The notes under the pieces were generated by a model. The model saw nothing but the letters and a program-made list of their open reading frames with translations. It had not been told where the DNA came from and did no database searches. Below, in pieces: positions 16,603 through 24,725 of a DNA stretch of 64,000 nt (the stretch's first letter is position 1; the number at the start of each line of letters is the position of its first letter). Source of the DNA: Streptomyces humi (GTDB taxonomy: Bacteria > Actinomycetota > Actinomycetes > Streptomycetales > Streptomycetaceae); the NCBI RefSeq assembly GCF_001005085.2, contig NZ_LBMU02000073.1, forward strand, positions 1-64,000, read 5' to 3'. A program made the translations under genes and the position numbers.

Positions 16603-17421
16603 ATGAGCCACCTGATGAACACCACTCCCCGGAAGGCCGTCGGCACGGCCGTCGGCGTCCTCGCCCTGGCCGGCGCCCTGCTCGCGCAGGCGAACCCGTC
16701 ACAGGCCGCGGCCGTGACACTGCCGCCCGCCCATGTCGGCTTCGACTACCAGATCGGAGGCGCCTACACCCCGCCGTCCGGCGTCAAGGTCGTCACCCGC
16801 GACCACAGCGCCGCGCCGGTGACCGGGCTGTACAACATCTGCTACGTGAACGCCTTCCAGGCCCAGCCCGGCGCCGAGGGCGACTGGGCCCCGGACCTGC
16901 TGCTGCGCGACTCCGCGGGCAAGGTCGTCTACGACGAGGACTGGGGCGAGGCCCTCCTCGACGTCGGCACCGACGCCAAGCGCAAGCGGATCGCCGACCG
17001 GATCGGCGCCCTGATCGACGGTTGCCGGGACAAGGGCTTTCAGGCCGTCGAGCCGGACAACTACGACAGTTACACCCGCTCGGGCAAGCGCCTGACCGCG
17101 AACAACGCGCAGGCGTTCATCAAGCTGTTGTCCGCCCGCGCCCACTCGGACAGCCTGGCCATCGCCCAGAAGAACACCGCCGAGCTGGCCGCGAACCGCA
17201 CCGCCAACGGCCTCGACTTCGCCGTGGCGGAGGAGTGCGGCGCGTACGACGAGTGCGGCGACTACACCAGCGCCTTCGGGAACAACGTCATCGTCATCGA
17301 GTACACCGACTCCGGCCGCTCGAAGGCGTGCAGGTCGTGGGGCGGCACGCTGAGCATCGTCCAGCGCGACGTCGACGTCTCACCGGCCGGCAGCGGCGGG
17401 TACGTCCGCAAGACCTGCTAG
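16603..17421 (+). CDS. Secreted GH114-type endo-alpha-1,4-polygalactosaminidase, soluble form
   Basis: A 272-residue protein, clearly paralogous to the lipoprotein at 5723 over the whole mature region (KGFQAVEPDNYDSY, DFAVAEECGAYDECG, NICYVNAFQAQPGAE). It has a type I signal peptide ending near NPSQAAA and no lipobox, so it should be released from the cell. GGAG lies 9 nt before this ATG; the frame extends upstream only through the leader. Known: GH114 enzymes hydrolyse alpha-1,4-polygalactosamine. The soluble and anchored pair would cut the polymer at a distance and at the surface, feeding the ABC transporter encoded downstream. Confidence 0.85.
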   Translation: MSHLMNTTPRKAVGTAVGVLALAGALLAQANPSQAAAVTLPPAHVGFDYQIGGAYTPPSGVKVVTRDHSAAPVTGLYNICYVNAFQAQPGAEGDWAPDLLLRDSAGKVVYDEDWGEALLDVGTDAKRKRIADRIGALIDGCRDKGFQAVEPDNYDSYTRSGKRLTANNAQAFIKLLSARAHSDSLAIAQKNTAELAANRTANGLDFAVAEECGAYDECGDYTSAFGNNVIVIEYTDSGRSKACRSWGGTLSIVQRDVDVSPAGSGGYVRKTC

Positions 17422-17438
17422 CCGGGTAGCGCAGGATG

Positions 17439-17476
17439 CCGTGGCGGCCCGTGGCGACCCGCCCGAGCCGCCACGG
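17439..17476 (+). terminator. Hairpin terminator after the second GH114 gene
   Basis: CCGTGGCGGC pairs perfectly with GCCGCCACGG (10 bp, 18-nt loop), starting 18 nt after the stop codon. It separates the GH114 gene from the transporter unit, which has its own promoter and leader. Confidence 0.6.
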
Positions 17477-17480
17477 GCCT

Positions 17481-17568
17481 GATGCTCGATCATGCACGTT
17501 TCCTCGGTGTTTCGCGCAGATCCAAGCAGGCCAACCCCTTGACAGGGCATCGGGACGGTCGGTTGACT
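17481..17568 (+). promoter_or_regulatory. Promoter region of the transporter unit with an operator box
   Basis: GATGCTCGATCATGCA at 17481-17496 contains the same ATGCTCGA box as the operator array at 16313-16362. TTGACA at 17539-17544 is a good -35, with GTTGACT about 17-18 nt later as a weak -10. The 565-bp gap from the GH114 stop to the binding-protein start holds the terminator, this promoter, leader copy 3 and a small ORF; its last 170 bp show nothing recognisable apart from the ribosome binding site. Confidence 0.5.
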
Positions 17569-17599
17569 CCTGGCCAACGCCGCACGCGGTACGCGGCGG

Positions 17600-17682
17600 C
17601 AGAGGTACGCCCAGCCGGTAGCTGACCATGTGCCAGGAGCCCGGACTGAGTCGCCAGGAGCCCGCGGGCGTCCGAGGCGGGG
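17600..17682 (+). promoter_or_regulatory. Structured mRNA leader, copy 3 of 3
   Basis: It shares AGAGGTACGCCCAGCCGGTA, AGCCCGG, AGTCGCCAGGA and CGTCCGAGGCGGGG with the other copies. The inner stem is GCCC/GGGC extended by GGA/TCC past a bulged G: a different sequence but the same fold. It ends 29 nt before an ATG, as in copy 2, although that ATG opens only a 34-codon ORF and not a GH114 gene. Confidence 0.75.
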
Positions 17683-17711
17683 CCGTGCCCACCAGGCTCG
17701 GGAGTCCGGCC

Positions 17712-17816
17712 ATGAACCGAACCCGCGTGACCCGCCGCGGCCGGCCGGGCACCGCCGGCGTTCCGGCGACCGCGAGACGGACGGCGACACGACGACGGTT
17801 CCGGCACCGGCGCTGA
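17712..17816 (+). CDS. Small Arg-rich ORF (34 aa), leader peptide or gene remnant
   Basis: The ATG has GGGAG 8 nt upstream and stands at the same distance from the structured leader as the GH114 starts, which is the main reason to believe it is translated. The product is basic (about 14 Arg), has no hydrophobic signal core and matches nothing I recognise. It could be a leader peptide for the downstream transporter genes, or the frameshifted start of a lost third secreted enzyme. Function unknown. Confidence 0.35.
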   Translation: MNRTRVTRRGRPGTAGVPATARRTATRRRFRHRR

Positions 17817-17986
17817 GAGCACCCGCCGCCGCGCCGGGCCGACCTCTCCGCCCGTCCCCCCTCCTGCCGCACCGGGCCCCTCGCTTCGCACCGCGTGGCC
17901 GCAACCGCGCACGCCGGCCGCAACCGCACGCCCGCCGCGTCCCCGCACTGACTTCGCCTGTCCCACAGCTCCAACCGGAGGTACCC

Positions 17987-19315
17987 ATGCAAGCGGTCTC
18001 CCGCTGCGCGCGGCCCGCCCGCCGCGACGTGCTGCGCGCCGGCGCAGGACTGGCCACGGCACTGACCGCGGGTGCGGCGGCCGCCGGCTGCGCGGCGGGC
18101 CGCGACGACGGCGTCGCCGCCGACGGCACCGTGACCATCGAGATGTGGCACGGGCAGACCGACACCGGCAAGAAGGCCCTGGAGTCCCTGGTCGCCGCCT
18201 TCGGCCGCAGCCATCCCCGCATCCGGGTCGAACTCGGCGGCGGTGTGCTCGCCGACGCGATGCTCCAGAAGGTGACGGCCGCCCTCGCCGCCGGCTCCTA
18301 CCCCGACATCGCCTACGTCTTCGGCTCCGACCTGGCCAGCGTCGCCCGCAGCCCCCAGGTCGTCGACCTCACCGACCTGGTCAGGGACGCCCCCACCCCG
18401 TGGAGCAGCTACTGGGTGCCCGCCCGCAAGGCCGTCACGGTCAACGGCCGGGTGCGCGCCGCACCCGCCGTGCTGGACTCCCTCGCCGTCGTCTGCAACA
18501 AGAAGCTCTTCCGGCAGGCCGGCCTGCCGCTGCCCGAGGCGGGCTGGCGGTGGGACGACTTCGTCGCCACCGCCAAGGCCCTCACCGACACCGGCGGCGG
18601 ACACTTCGGCACCGGCTGGCCCGGCGTCGGCGACGAGGACACCGTCTGGCGGCTGTGGCCCATGATCTGGGACCTGGGCGGCGACGTGGTCGCCGACGAC
18701 GGAAAGCACATCGGCTTCGGCGACACCGGCACCCGGGCCCTGGAGGTCGTCGCCGAACTGGCCCGCGACAGAAGCGTCTACGTCGACCCGAAGCCCGGCA
18801 GCGAGCAGATGTACCAGGTCTTCATGTCCGGCCGCATGGCGATGGCCGTCACGGGCCCCTGGCAGCTCCCCGACATCCGGCAGGCGAAGATCGACTACCA
18901 CGTCGTGCCGCTGCCCACCTTCTCCGGCCGGCCGATGACCATCAGCGGACCCGACACCTGGACCGTCTTCGACAACGGCGACGCCCGCAGGAAGGCCGCC
19001 AGGACGTTCGTCAGCTGGCTCATGCAACCCGCCCAGGACGTGCGCTGGGACATCCGGGCGGGCAGCCTGCCGCTCAGCCGCGGCACCCGCGACCTGCCCG
19101 CCTGGCAGCACAAGGAGGGCACCACCGAGGGCCTGGGGGTGTTCACCAAGGCCCTGGACTCCGCCCGGGTGCGCCCCGTGCACGCCGCCTACCCGCAGAT
19201 CTCCCAGGCCCTCGGCCAGGCCGTGGTCGCCGTGCTGCTCGGCCGGAGCAGCCCCGCCAAGGCGATGCGCGCCTGCGCCGCCGACGCCAACGCCGCACTG
19301 CTCATCCCGCGTTGA
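17987..19315 (+). CDS. Sugar ABC transporter substrate-binding lipoprotein
   Basis: A 442-residue extracytoplasmic solute-binding protein of the MalE/UgpB type (family 1). The signal has twin Arg residues (ARRDVLRAG) and a lipobox ending AAAGC (Cys35), so Tat export followed by lipid anchoring is likely. The mature part starts GTVTIEMWHGQTD, typical of actinobacterial oligosaccharide binders. GGAGG precedes the ATG; the longer open frame upstream is not coding. It is followed by two permeases but no ATPase gene, so a shared MsiK-type ATPase elsewhere is expected. The ligand is inferred to be a galactosamine oligosaccharide. Confidence 0.88.
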   Translation: MQAVSRCARPARRDVLRAGAGLATALTAGAAAAGCAAGRDDGVAADGTVTIEMWHGQTDTGKKALESLVAAFGRSHPRIRVELGGGVLADAMLQKVTAALAAGSYPDIAYVFGSDLASVARSPQVVDLTDLVRDAPTPWSSYWVPARKAVTVNGRVRAAPAVLDSLAVVCNKKLFRQAGLPLPEAGWRWDDFVATAKALTDTGGGHFGTGWPGVGDEDTVWRLWPMIWDLGGDVVADDGKHIGFGDTGTRALEVVAELARDRSVYVDPKPGSEQMYQVFMSGRMAMAVTGPWQLPDIRQAKIDYHVVPLPTFSGRPMTISGPDTWTVFDNGDARRKAARTFVSWLMQPAQDVRWDIRAGSLPLSRGTRDLPAWQHKEGTTEGLGVFTKALDSARVRPVHAAYPQISQALGQAVVAVLLGRSSPAKAMRACAADANAALLIPR

Positions 19316-19327
19316 GGAGCCTCCTTC

Positions 19328-20260
19328 ATGTCGCGACTGCCCACCCCGATCACCGTGTCCCGGCCTCCGGACCAGCACCGCGCCCTGCGCCGCAGACGGG
19401 CCGGCGAGGCCGCCATGGCCTGGTCGTTCGTCTCGCCCTCCGTGGTCATCATCCTCGGGCTGAGCGTCGTACCGATCATCTGGTCGCTGCTGCTGTCCTT
19501 CCGGGCCGACGACCTGGTCACCCCCAGCCGTTGGGTCGGGCTGGACAACTACCGGGCCCTGGCCCAGGACCCGCACTTCAGCCAGGCCCTGCGCAACACC
19601 CTGCTCTACACCGCGCTGTACGTGCCGGCCAGCATGGTGATCGGCCTCGCCCTCGCCCTCAACCGGCGCATCCGCTTCGTCGGTCTCTACCGCACCCTGT
19701 TCTTCGTCCCGTTCGTGGTCTCCGCGACCGCTCAGGGCGTGCTGTTCTCCTTCATCCTCGACCCCGAGTTCGGCGCCGCCAACGCCGTGCTCCACCACCT
19801 CGGCATCCCGTCCCAGGGCTTCCTCACCGACCCCTCCCAGGCGCTGCCCGTGCTCGTCGCCGTCAGCCTGTGGAGCGGCACCGGGTTCTGCCTGGTCATC
19901 TACCTCGCCGCGCTCCAGGACGTGCCCGTCTCACTGATCGAGGCGGCCCGGCTGGACGGCGCCGGCCGCGGACAGCTCCTGCGCCACGTCACCCTGCCCG
20001 CGCTGCGGCCGGTCACGGTGTTCCTGCTGCTGTGGCAGGCCATCCAGGCGCTCCAGGCCTTCGACCTCGTCTACGTCACCACCAAGGGCGGCCCGCTCGG
20101 TTCCACCACGGTGATCGTCTACTTCATCTGGGAGCAGGCCTTCAAGAACGCCACCGCCGGATACGGGGCCGCCTCCGCCTATGTCCTCGCCGTGGCCCTG
20201 GGACTGATCGGCCTGATCCTCCAGGTCGTCCGCCGCCGCCTCCAGGGAGCCTCCGCATGA
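19328..20260 (+). CDS. Sugar ABC transporter permease (MalF type)
   Basis: A 310-residue inner-membrane protein with about six membrane segments. The EAA loop that contacts the ATPase is EAARLDGAGRGQLLRHVTLP. GAGGAG lies before the ATG, 12 bp after the binding-protein gene. Its last codons overlap the next permease start (ATGA), so the pair is translationally coupled and should form a heterodimeric channel. Confidence 0.9.
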   Translation: MSRLPTPITVSRPPDQHRALRRRRAGEAAMAWSFVSPSVVIILGLSVVPIIWSLLLSFRADDLVTPSRWVGLDNYRALAQDPHFSQALRNTLLYTALYVPASMVIGLALALNRRIRFVGLYRTLFFVPFVVSATAQGVLFSFILDPEFGAANAVLHHLGIPSQGFLTDPSQALPVLVAVSLWSGTGFCLVIYLAALQDVPVSLIEAARLDGAGRGQLLRHVTLPALRPVTVFLLLWQAIQALQAFDLVYVTTKGGPLGSTTVIVYFIWEQAFKNATAGYGAASAYVLAVALGLIGLILQVVRRRLQGASA

Positions 20261-21150
20261 CCGCCGTCTCCGCCCGGCCCGACGCCGCGCCCGCGGCCTC
20301 GTCCGCCAGCCGCCCCGGCACCCGTCGCCACCGGTCCCCGCTGCCGTTCAGCCCCTGGCACCTGCTGCTCGCCCCCATGGCCCTGCTCTTCGCGGTGCCG
20401 CTGGTCTGGCTGGCCCTCAGTTCGGTGATGAGCAACGCGGAGATCAACCGCTTCCCGCCCGCGCTCTGGCCCTCGCGTCTCGACCTGGGCGGCTACCGCT
20501 ACGTGCTGGGCAATGCGATGTTCCCGCGCTGGTTCGCCAACTCCCTCCTCGTCAGCCTGGTCACCGTCGTCGCCAACCTGGTGCTCGGAACCCTCGGCGG
20601 CTACGCCTTCGCCCGCATGCGGTTCGCCGGCTCCCGGCTGCTGCTGGGCCTGATGCTGGCGACGATGGCGATCCCGTTCCAGCTGACGATGATCCCCACC
20701 TTCCTGGTGATGAAGCAGCTCGGTCTCATCGACACCCTCGGCGCGCTGATCGTGCCGTCCCTGGTCACCCCGTTCTCGGTGTTCCTGCTCCGCCAGTTCT
20801 TCCTCTCCCTGCCCCGGGAGCTGGAGGAGGCGGCCTGGATCGACGGGTGTTCGCGGCTGCGCGTGCTGTGGCGGATCGTGCTCCCGCTGTCCCGGCCCGC
20901 CCTCAGCACAGTCGCCGTGCTCACCTTCCTGAGCACCTGGAACGACCTCACCTGGCCGCTGATCGCCATCAACCACGACACCCAGTACACGCTCCAGCTC
21001 GGTCTGACGACCTTCCAGGGACAGCACCACACCCAGTGGGCCGCGGTGATGGCCGGGAACGTCATCACCGTGCTGCCCGTCCTGCTCGCCTTCCTCGGCG
21101 CGCAGAAGGCGTTCATCCAGTCCATCACCTCCACCGGTCTCAAGGGCTGA
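20257..21150 (+). CDS. Sugar ABC transporter permease (MalG type)
   Basis: A 297-residue permease with six membrane segments after a ~35-residue cytoplasmic N-terminus. Its EAA loop is EAAWIDGCSRLRVLWRIVLP. The C-terminus AFIQSITSTGLKG is typical of this group. It pairs with the preceding permease. No nucleotide-binding subunit follows; the next gene is a sugar kinase. Confidence 0.9.
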   Translation: MTAVSARPDAAPAASSASRPGTRRHRSPLPFSPWHLLLAPMALLFAVPLVWLALSSVMSNAEINRFPPALWPSRLDLGGYRYVLGNAMFPRWFANSLLVSLVTVVANLVLGTLGGYAFARMRFAGSRLLLGLMLATMAIPFQLTMIPTFLVMKQLGLIDTLGALIVPSLVTPFSVFLLRQFFLSLPRELEEAAWIDGCSRLRVLWRIVLPLSRPALSTVAVLTFLSTWNDLTWPLIAINHDTQYTLQLGLTTFQGQHHTQWAAVMAGNVITVLPVLLAFLGAQKAFIQSITSTGLKG

Positions 21151-21207
21151 CCCCGCGGACCGGCCAGACACACCACCAGCGACACACCACCAGGCAGGAA
21201 CTCCGCG

Positions 21208-22164
21208 ATGCCGCACACCTTCGACCTGCTCGTCATCGGTGACGCCAACCCGGACGTCGTCATCGGTCCCCTCGACACCCCGCTCGCCTTCGGCCAGCGC
21301 GAACAACTGGTGCCCTCCGGCACCCTCACCGTCGGGGGCTCCGGCGCGATCGTCGCCTGCGGAGCCGCGCGCCTGGGCCTGCGGGTCGCCTTCGCCGGCC
21401 GGGTGGGCGACGACGACGCCGGCCGCTACATGCGTGGCCGCCTCGACGCCCACGGCGTCGACACCGGGGCGCTGACCGTCGACCCGGACCGGCCCACCCC
21501 GCTGACCGTGGCCCTCACCCGCGGCGACGACCGGGCCATCCTGACCGCCTCCGGCACCCTGGCCGCCACCACCGCGGACGACGTGCCGCCCGCCCTGCTG
21601 GCCGCCGCCCGGCACGTCCACTCCACCTCGTACTTCCTGCTGCCCCGGCTCGCCCCCGCGCTCCCGGACCTGCTGCGCACCGCACGCCGGCACGGCGCCA
21701 CCACCTCCGTCGACACCAACGACGACCCGGCCGGCCGCTGGGAACCCACCGGTCTGGACGCCGTGCTGGCCCACACCGACTTCCTGCTGCCCAACGCGGC
21801 CGAGGCTCGCCGGCTGGCCCGGACCGACGCAGCGGACCCGGCCGAGGCAGCCGCCCGGCTCGCCGCCCGGGGACCGGTCGCCGTCGTCAAGAACGGCGCC
21901 GACGGCGCGCTCTGCCACGACGGCGAACGCCTCGTCAGCACCCGGGGCATCACGGTCGAGCCCGTCGACGCGGTCGGCGCCGGCGACAGCTTCGACGCCG
22001 GTTTCATCGCCGGTCTGCTGCACGGGATGTCCCTTCCGGACGCACTCCGCCTCGCCGCGGTCTGCGGCGCCCTGTCCACCCGGGCCAGCGGCGGCACCGG
22101 CGCCCAGCCCACCTGGGACGAAGCCCTCACCCGCCTTCCCGAGACCGAGGAAACCCCCGTATGA
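21208..22164 (+). CDS. PfkB-family carbohydrate kinase
   Basis: A 318-residue ribokinase-like enzyme that phosphorylates a sugar or sugar phosphate with ATP. The N-terminal glycine region is LTVGGSGAIVACGAARLG and the PfkB signature with catalytic Asp is DAVGAGDSFDAGF. In the proposed pathway it could make tagatose-1,6-bisphosphate from tagatose-6-phosphate, or phosphorylate free galactosamine; only one kinase is present, so one of these steps has no enzyme here. Its stop overlaps the GH4 start (ATGA). Confidence 0.85.
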   Translation: MPHTFDLLVIGDANPDVVIGPLDTPLAFGQREQLVPSGTLTVGGSGAIVACGAARLGLRVAFAGRVGDDDAGRYMRGRLDAHGVDTGALTVDPDRPTPLTVALTRGDDRAILTASGTLAATTADDVPPALLAAARHVHSTSYFLLPRLAPALPDLLRTARRHGATTSVDTNDDPAGRWEPTGLDAVLAHTDFLLPNAAEARRLARTDAADPAEAAARLAARGPVAVVKNGADGALCHDGERLVSTRGITVEPVDAVGAGDSFDAGFIAGLLHGMSLPDALRLAAVCGALSTRASGGTGAQPTWDEALTRLPETEETPV

Positions 22165-23471
22165 CCACCCTCAAGATCGTCTTCGTCGGCGCCGGCAGCG
22201 TCGTCTTCACCCAGGGTCTGCTCGCGGACCTGCTCGCCTTCGAGGAACTGAAGTCCGCGCACGTCGCGCTGCACGACATCGACGCCGAACGCCTGGCCAC
22301 CGCGCACGCCGCCGCCCTGCGCATCGCCGACACCCTGGGCGCCGGACCCACCGTCACCGCGCACACCGACCGCCGCGAGGCCCTGGCGGACGCCGACTTC
22401 GTCATCAACATCGTGCAGATCGGCATGGCCGAGGCCACCCGCACCGACTTCGAGGTGCCCGCCCGCTACGGACTGCGCCAGACCATCGGGGACACCCTTG
22501 GCATCGGCGGCGTCTTCCGCGCCCTGCGCACCTTCCCGTTCCTCAGGGAACTCGGCCGCGACATCGCCGAGCTCTGCCCGCAGGCCTGGCTGCTGAACTA
22601 CACCAACCCGATGGCCATGAACGTCCAGTACCTCACCGAGGCCACCGGCCTGACCCGCGTGGTGGGACTGTGCCACTCGGTCTACTGGACCATGCGTGAC
22701 CTCGCCGACCTGGTCAAGGTCCCCTATGAGGAGATCAGTTACCACGCGGCCGGGGTCAACCACCAGGCGTGGGTGCTGCGCTTCGAGCACCAGGGCCGCA
22801 GCCTCTATCCGAAGCTGGACGAACTGATCGCCGCCGACGACCAGTTGCGCCGCCGGGTCCGCGTCGACATGTACCGCAGGCTCGGCCACTACCCCACCGA
22901 GACCAGTGAGCACTCCTCCGAGTACGTGCCCTGGTACCTGCCCCACACCAGCGAGGTCGAGCGGCTGCGGCTGCCGGTCGGCGAGTACCTGAAGATCGTC
23001 GACGAGAACACGGCCGAGTACGGCAGGACCCGCGACGCGCTGGCCGCCGGCGCCCCGATCTCCGTCGAGGGCACGATGGAGTACGCGCCCCAGATCATCC
23101 ACAGCATGGTCACCGGCACCCCGCGCACGGTGTACGGCAACGTCCCGAACCGCGGTCTGATCGACAACCTGCCCGCGCACGGCGTCGTCGAGGTGCCGTG
23201 CCTGGTGGACTCGCTGGGTGTGCAGCCCACCCGGGTGGGCTCCCTCCCGCCCCAGCTGGCGGCGCTCAACCGCACCTACCTCAGCGCGAACGACCTGGTG
23301 GTGCGGGCGGCGATAGAGGACGAGCCGCGGCACATCAGGCATGCGGCGATGACCGACCCGGCCACCGCCGCGGCCCTGACGGTGGAGGACATCTGGCGCC
23401 TGTGCGACGACATGGTCGCCGCGCACGGCGACCTGCTCCAGCCGGGGCTGCGGGTCCGCCTCGGCTCCTGA
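22161..23471 (+). CDS. GH4 family NAD-dependent alpha-glycosidase (MelA-like)
   Basis: A 436-residue cytoplasmic glycosidase of the unusual GH4 redox-elimination type, which needs NAD and a divalent metal. Visible are the NAD-binding FVGAGSVVFTQG, NYTNPMAMN, the metal-binding Cys in GLCHSV (the alpha-galactosidase form of the motif) and His in GVNHQAW. It would release terminal alpha-linked galactose or galactosamine from imported oligosaccharides. It ends the transporter operon. Specificity for an amino sugar is inference from context. Confidence 0.87.
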   Translation: MTTLKIVFVGAGSVVFTQGLLADLLAFEELKSAHVALHDIDAERLATAHAAALRIADTLGAGPTVTAHTDRREALADADFVINIVQIGMAEATRTDFEVPARYGLRQTIGDTLGIGGVFRALRTFPFLRELGRDIAELCPQAWLLNYTNPMAMNVQYLTEATGLTRVVGLCHSVYWTMRDLADLVKVPYEEISYHAAGVNHQAWVLRFEHQGRSLYPKLDELIAADDQLRRRVRVDMYRRLGHYPTETSEHSSEYVPWYLPHTSEVERLRLPVGEYLKIVDENTAEYGRTRDALAAGAPISVEGTMEYAPQIIHSMVTGTPRTVYGNVPNRGLIDNLPAHGVVEVPCLVDSLGVQPTRVGSLPPQLAALNRTYLSANDLVVRAAIEDEPRHIRHAAMTDPATAAALTVEDIWRLCDDMVAAHGDLLQPGLRVRLGS

Positions 23472-23492
23472 CGACCGGTGCCCGGCGGTCCG

Positions 23493-23510
23493 GCGGCCGC
23501 CCCCGGCCGC
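23493..23510. terminator. Hairpin between convergent genes
   Basis: GCGGCC and GGCCGC form a short GC-only stem with a 6-nt C-rich loop between the GH4 gene and the convergent VWA-protein gene; it may act in both directions. Confidence 0.4.
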
Positions 23511-23527
23511 ACGGCGGGGTCTCCGCG

Positions 23528-24715
23528 TCAGCCGGGGACGCGGACCGTCTCCACCCAGTCCGGCGGCTGGGGCGCGTCGGCGCCGATCAGAGCCGCGACG
23601 AGGCGGCACGGCGGGCTCTCGTCCGGCCACGGGGTGTACCCGTCGGTGAGGACGACGACGACGCTCGGGCGGTCCGGGACCGCCAGTGCCGCCTCGATGC
23701 CGACCCGCATGTCGGTACCGCCACCGCCGGCCAGGGTGATCTGCTCGGTCGCCGTCACCCGGGACACCGCGTGCACGTCGGCGTCGCACGCGAGCACGCT
23801 CACCCGGTTGCCGCGGATGCCCACCTCGCGCAGCACACCCGTCACCTCGGCGAGGGCGGCGCCCAGTTCGGCCTCCCCCATCGAACCGGAGGTGTCGATG
23901 ACGACGGCCACCCGGGGCAGCGGACGGCGCAGGCTGGGCAGGACCACACCGCGCAGCGCCGGAGTCCGGCGCGAGGGGCGGCGGTAGGTGTAGTCGACCG
24001 CTCCGGCGGCCCAGGCGGCGGCCTCCCGGACCGCGCCGGTCAGCGCCCGCCGCCAGTCCACGGTGGGTTCGAGGGTCTCCTCCGCCCAGCGCTGCCAGCC
24101 CGCGGGCAGGGTGCCGCGGCTGCGCCGGTGGGCGCGCATCGCCTCGGCGGTCCGCCGGCGCAGGGCCTGCGCCTCGACCTCGCCGATCCGCGCGGGACCG
24201 GCGGAGTCGGACAGTTCCCAGGGCACGGGCCGGCCGTGGGCGCCCGATCCGCAGTCCGGTGTCCGCACGTGCGCGGGCAGCGCGTCGACGTACGCCTCGA
24301 ACAACTGGCCTTCGGGCAGGCCGAAGAGCCGGGGTTCCATGCGCCCCTCGGGCAGCAGAAGGCCGTCGGCGAGCAGGTCGTCGTTGATCTCGCAGTCCTG
24401 CGCGACGTTGACGCGGTGCGGGTCGCGCTGGGTGGCGGCGGGCAGCCGGTCGGCCCGGCCGTGGTGGTCGCGCAGCAGGTGGGCCGCCTCGTGCACCCAC
24501 ACACCCGCGAGTTCGGGCACCGGGGTCGCGTCGACGAAGGCGGGCGACACGTAGCAGCGCCAGTGCCGGTCCACGCCCATCGTCGGCACGTCACCGCTCG
24601 GGACGACGGTCAGGGCGTACAGCGCGGACGCCAGGTAGGGCCGGTCGGTGGCCGCCCGGTAGCGGGCGGCCAGCAGTCTGGTCAGGTCCAGGGCGGCGCG
24701 GGGGTGCTCCGTCAT
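23528..24715 (-). CDS. DUF2201 metallopeptidase-like protein with VWA domain
   Basis: A 395-residue cytoplasmic protein. The N-terminal half carries a zinc-protease-like HEAAHLLRDH (residues 75-84) in a setting typical of DUF2201. The C-terminal half is a von Willebrand A domain with an intact MIDAS: DTSGS (274-278), Thr in GGTDM (about 334) and LTDG. Known: such proteins are encoded beside MoxR-type AAA+ ATPases, which are thought to remodel or load them. It begins 10 bp after the AAA+ gene and ends a four-gene operon. Whether it is an active peptidase is not shown. Confidence 0.82.
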   Translation of the reverse strand: MTEHPRAALDLTRLLAARYRAATDRPYLASALYALTVVPSGDVPTMGVDRHWRCYVSPAFVDATPVPELAGVWVHEAAHLLRDHHGRADRLPAATQRDPHRVNVAQDCEINDDLLADGLLLPEGRMEPRLFGLPEGQLFEAYVDALPAHVRTPDCGSGAHGRPVPWELSDSAGPARIGEVEAQALRRRTAEAMRAHRRSRGTLPAGWQRWAEETLEPTVDWRRALTGAVREAAAWAAGAVDYTYRRPSRRTPALRGVVLPSLRRPLPRVAVVIDTSGSMGEAELGAALAEVTGVLREVGIRGNRVSVLACDADVHAVSRVTATEQITLAGGGGTDMRVGIEAALAVPDRPSVVVVLTDGYTPWPDESPPCRLVAALIGADAPQPPDWVETVRVPG

Positions 24716-24725
24716 CCCCGCGTCC

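Noticed and set aside
17294..19798. 834-codon minus-strand frame over the sugar-binding protein
   Set aside because: His/Gly/Arg-rich shadow with no domains, opposite a clear ABC transporter operon.
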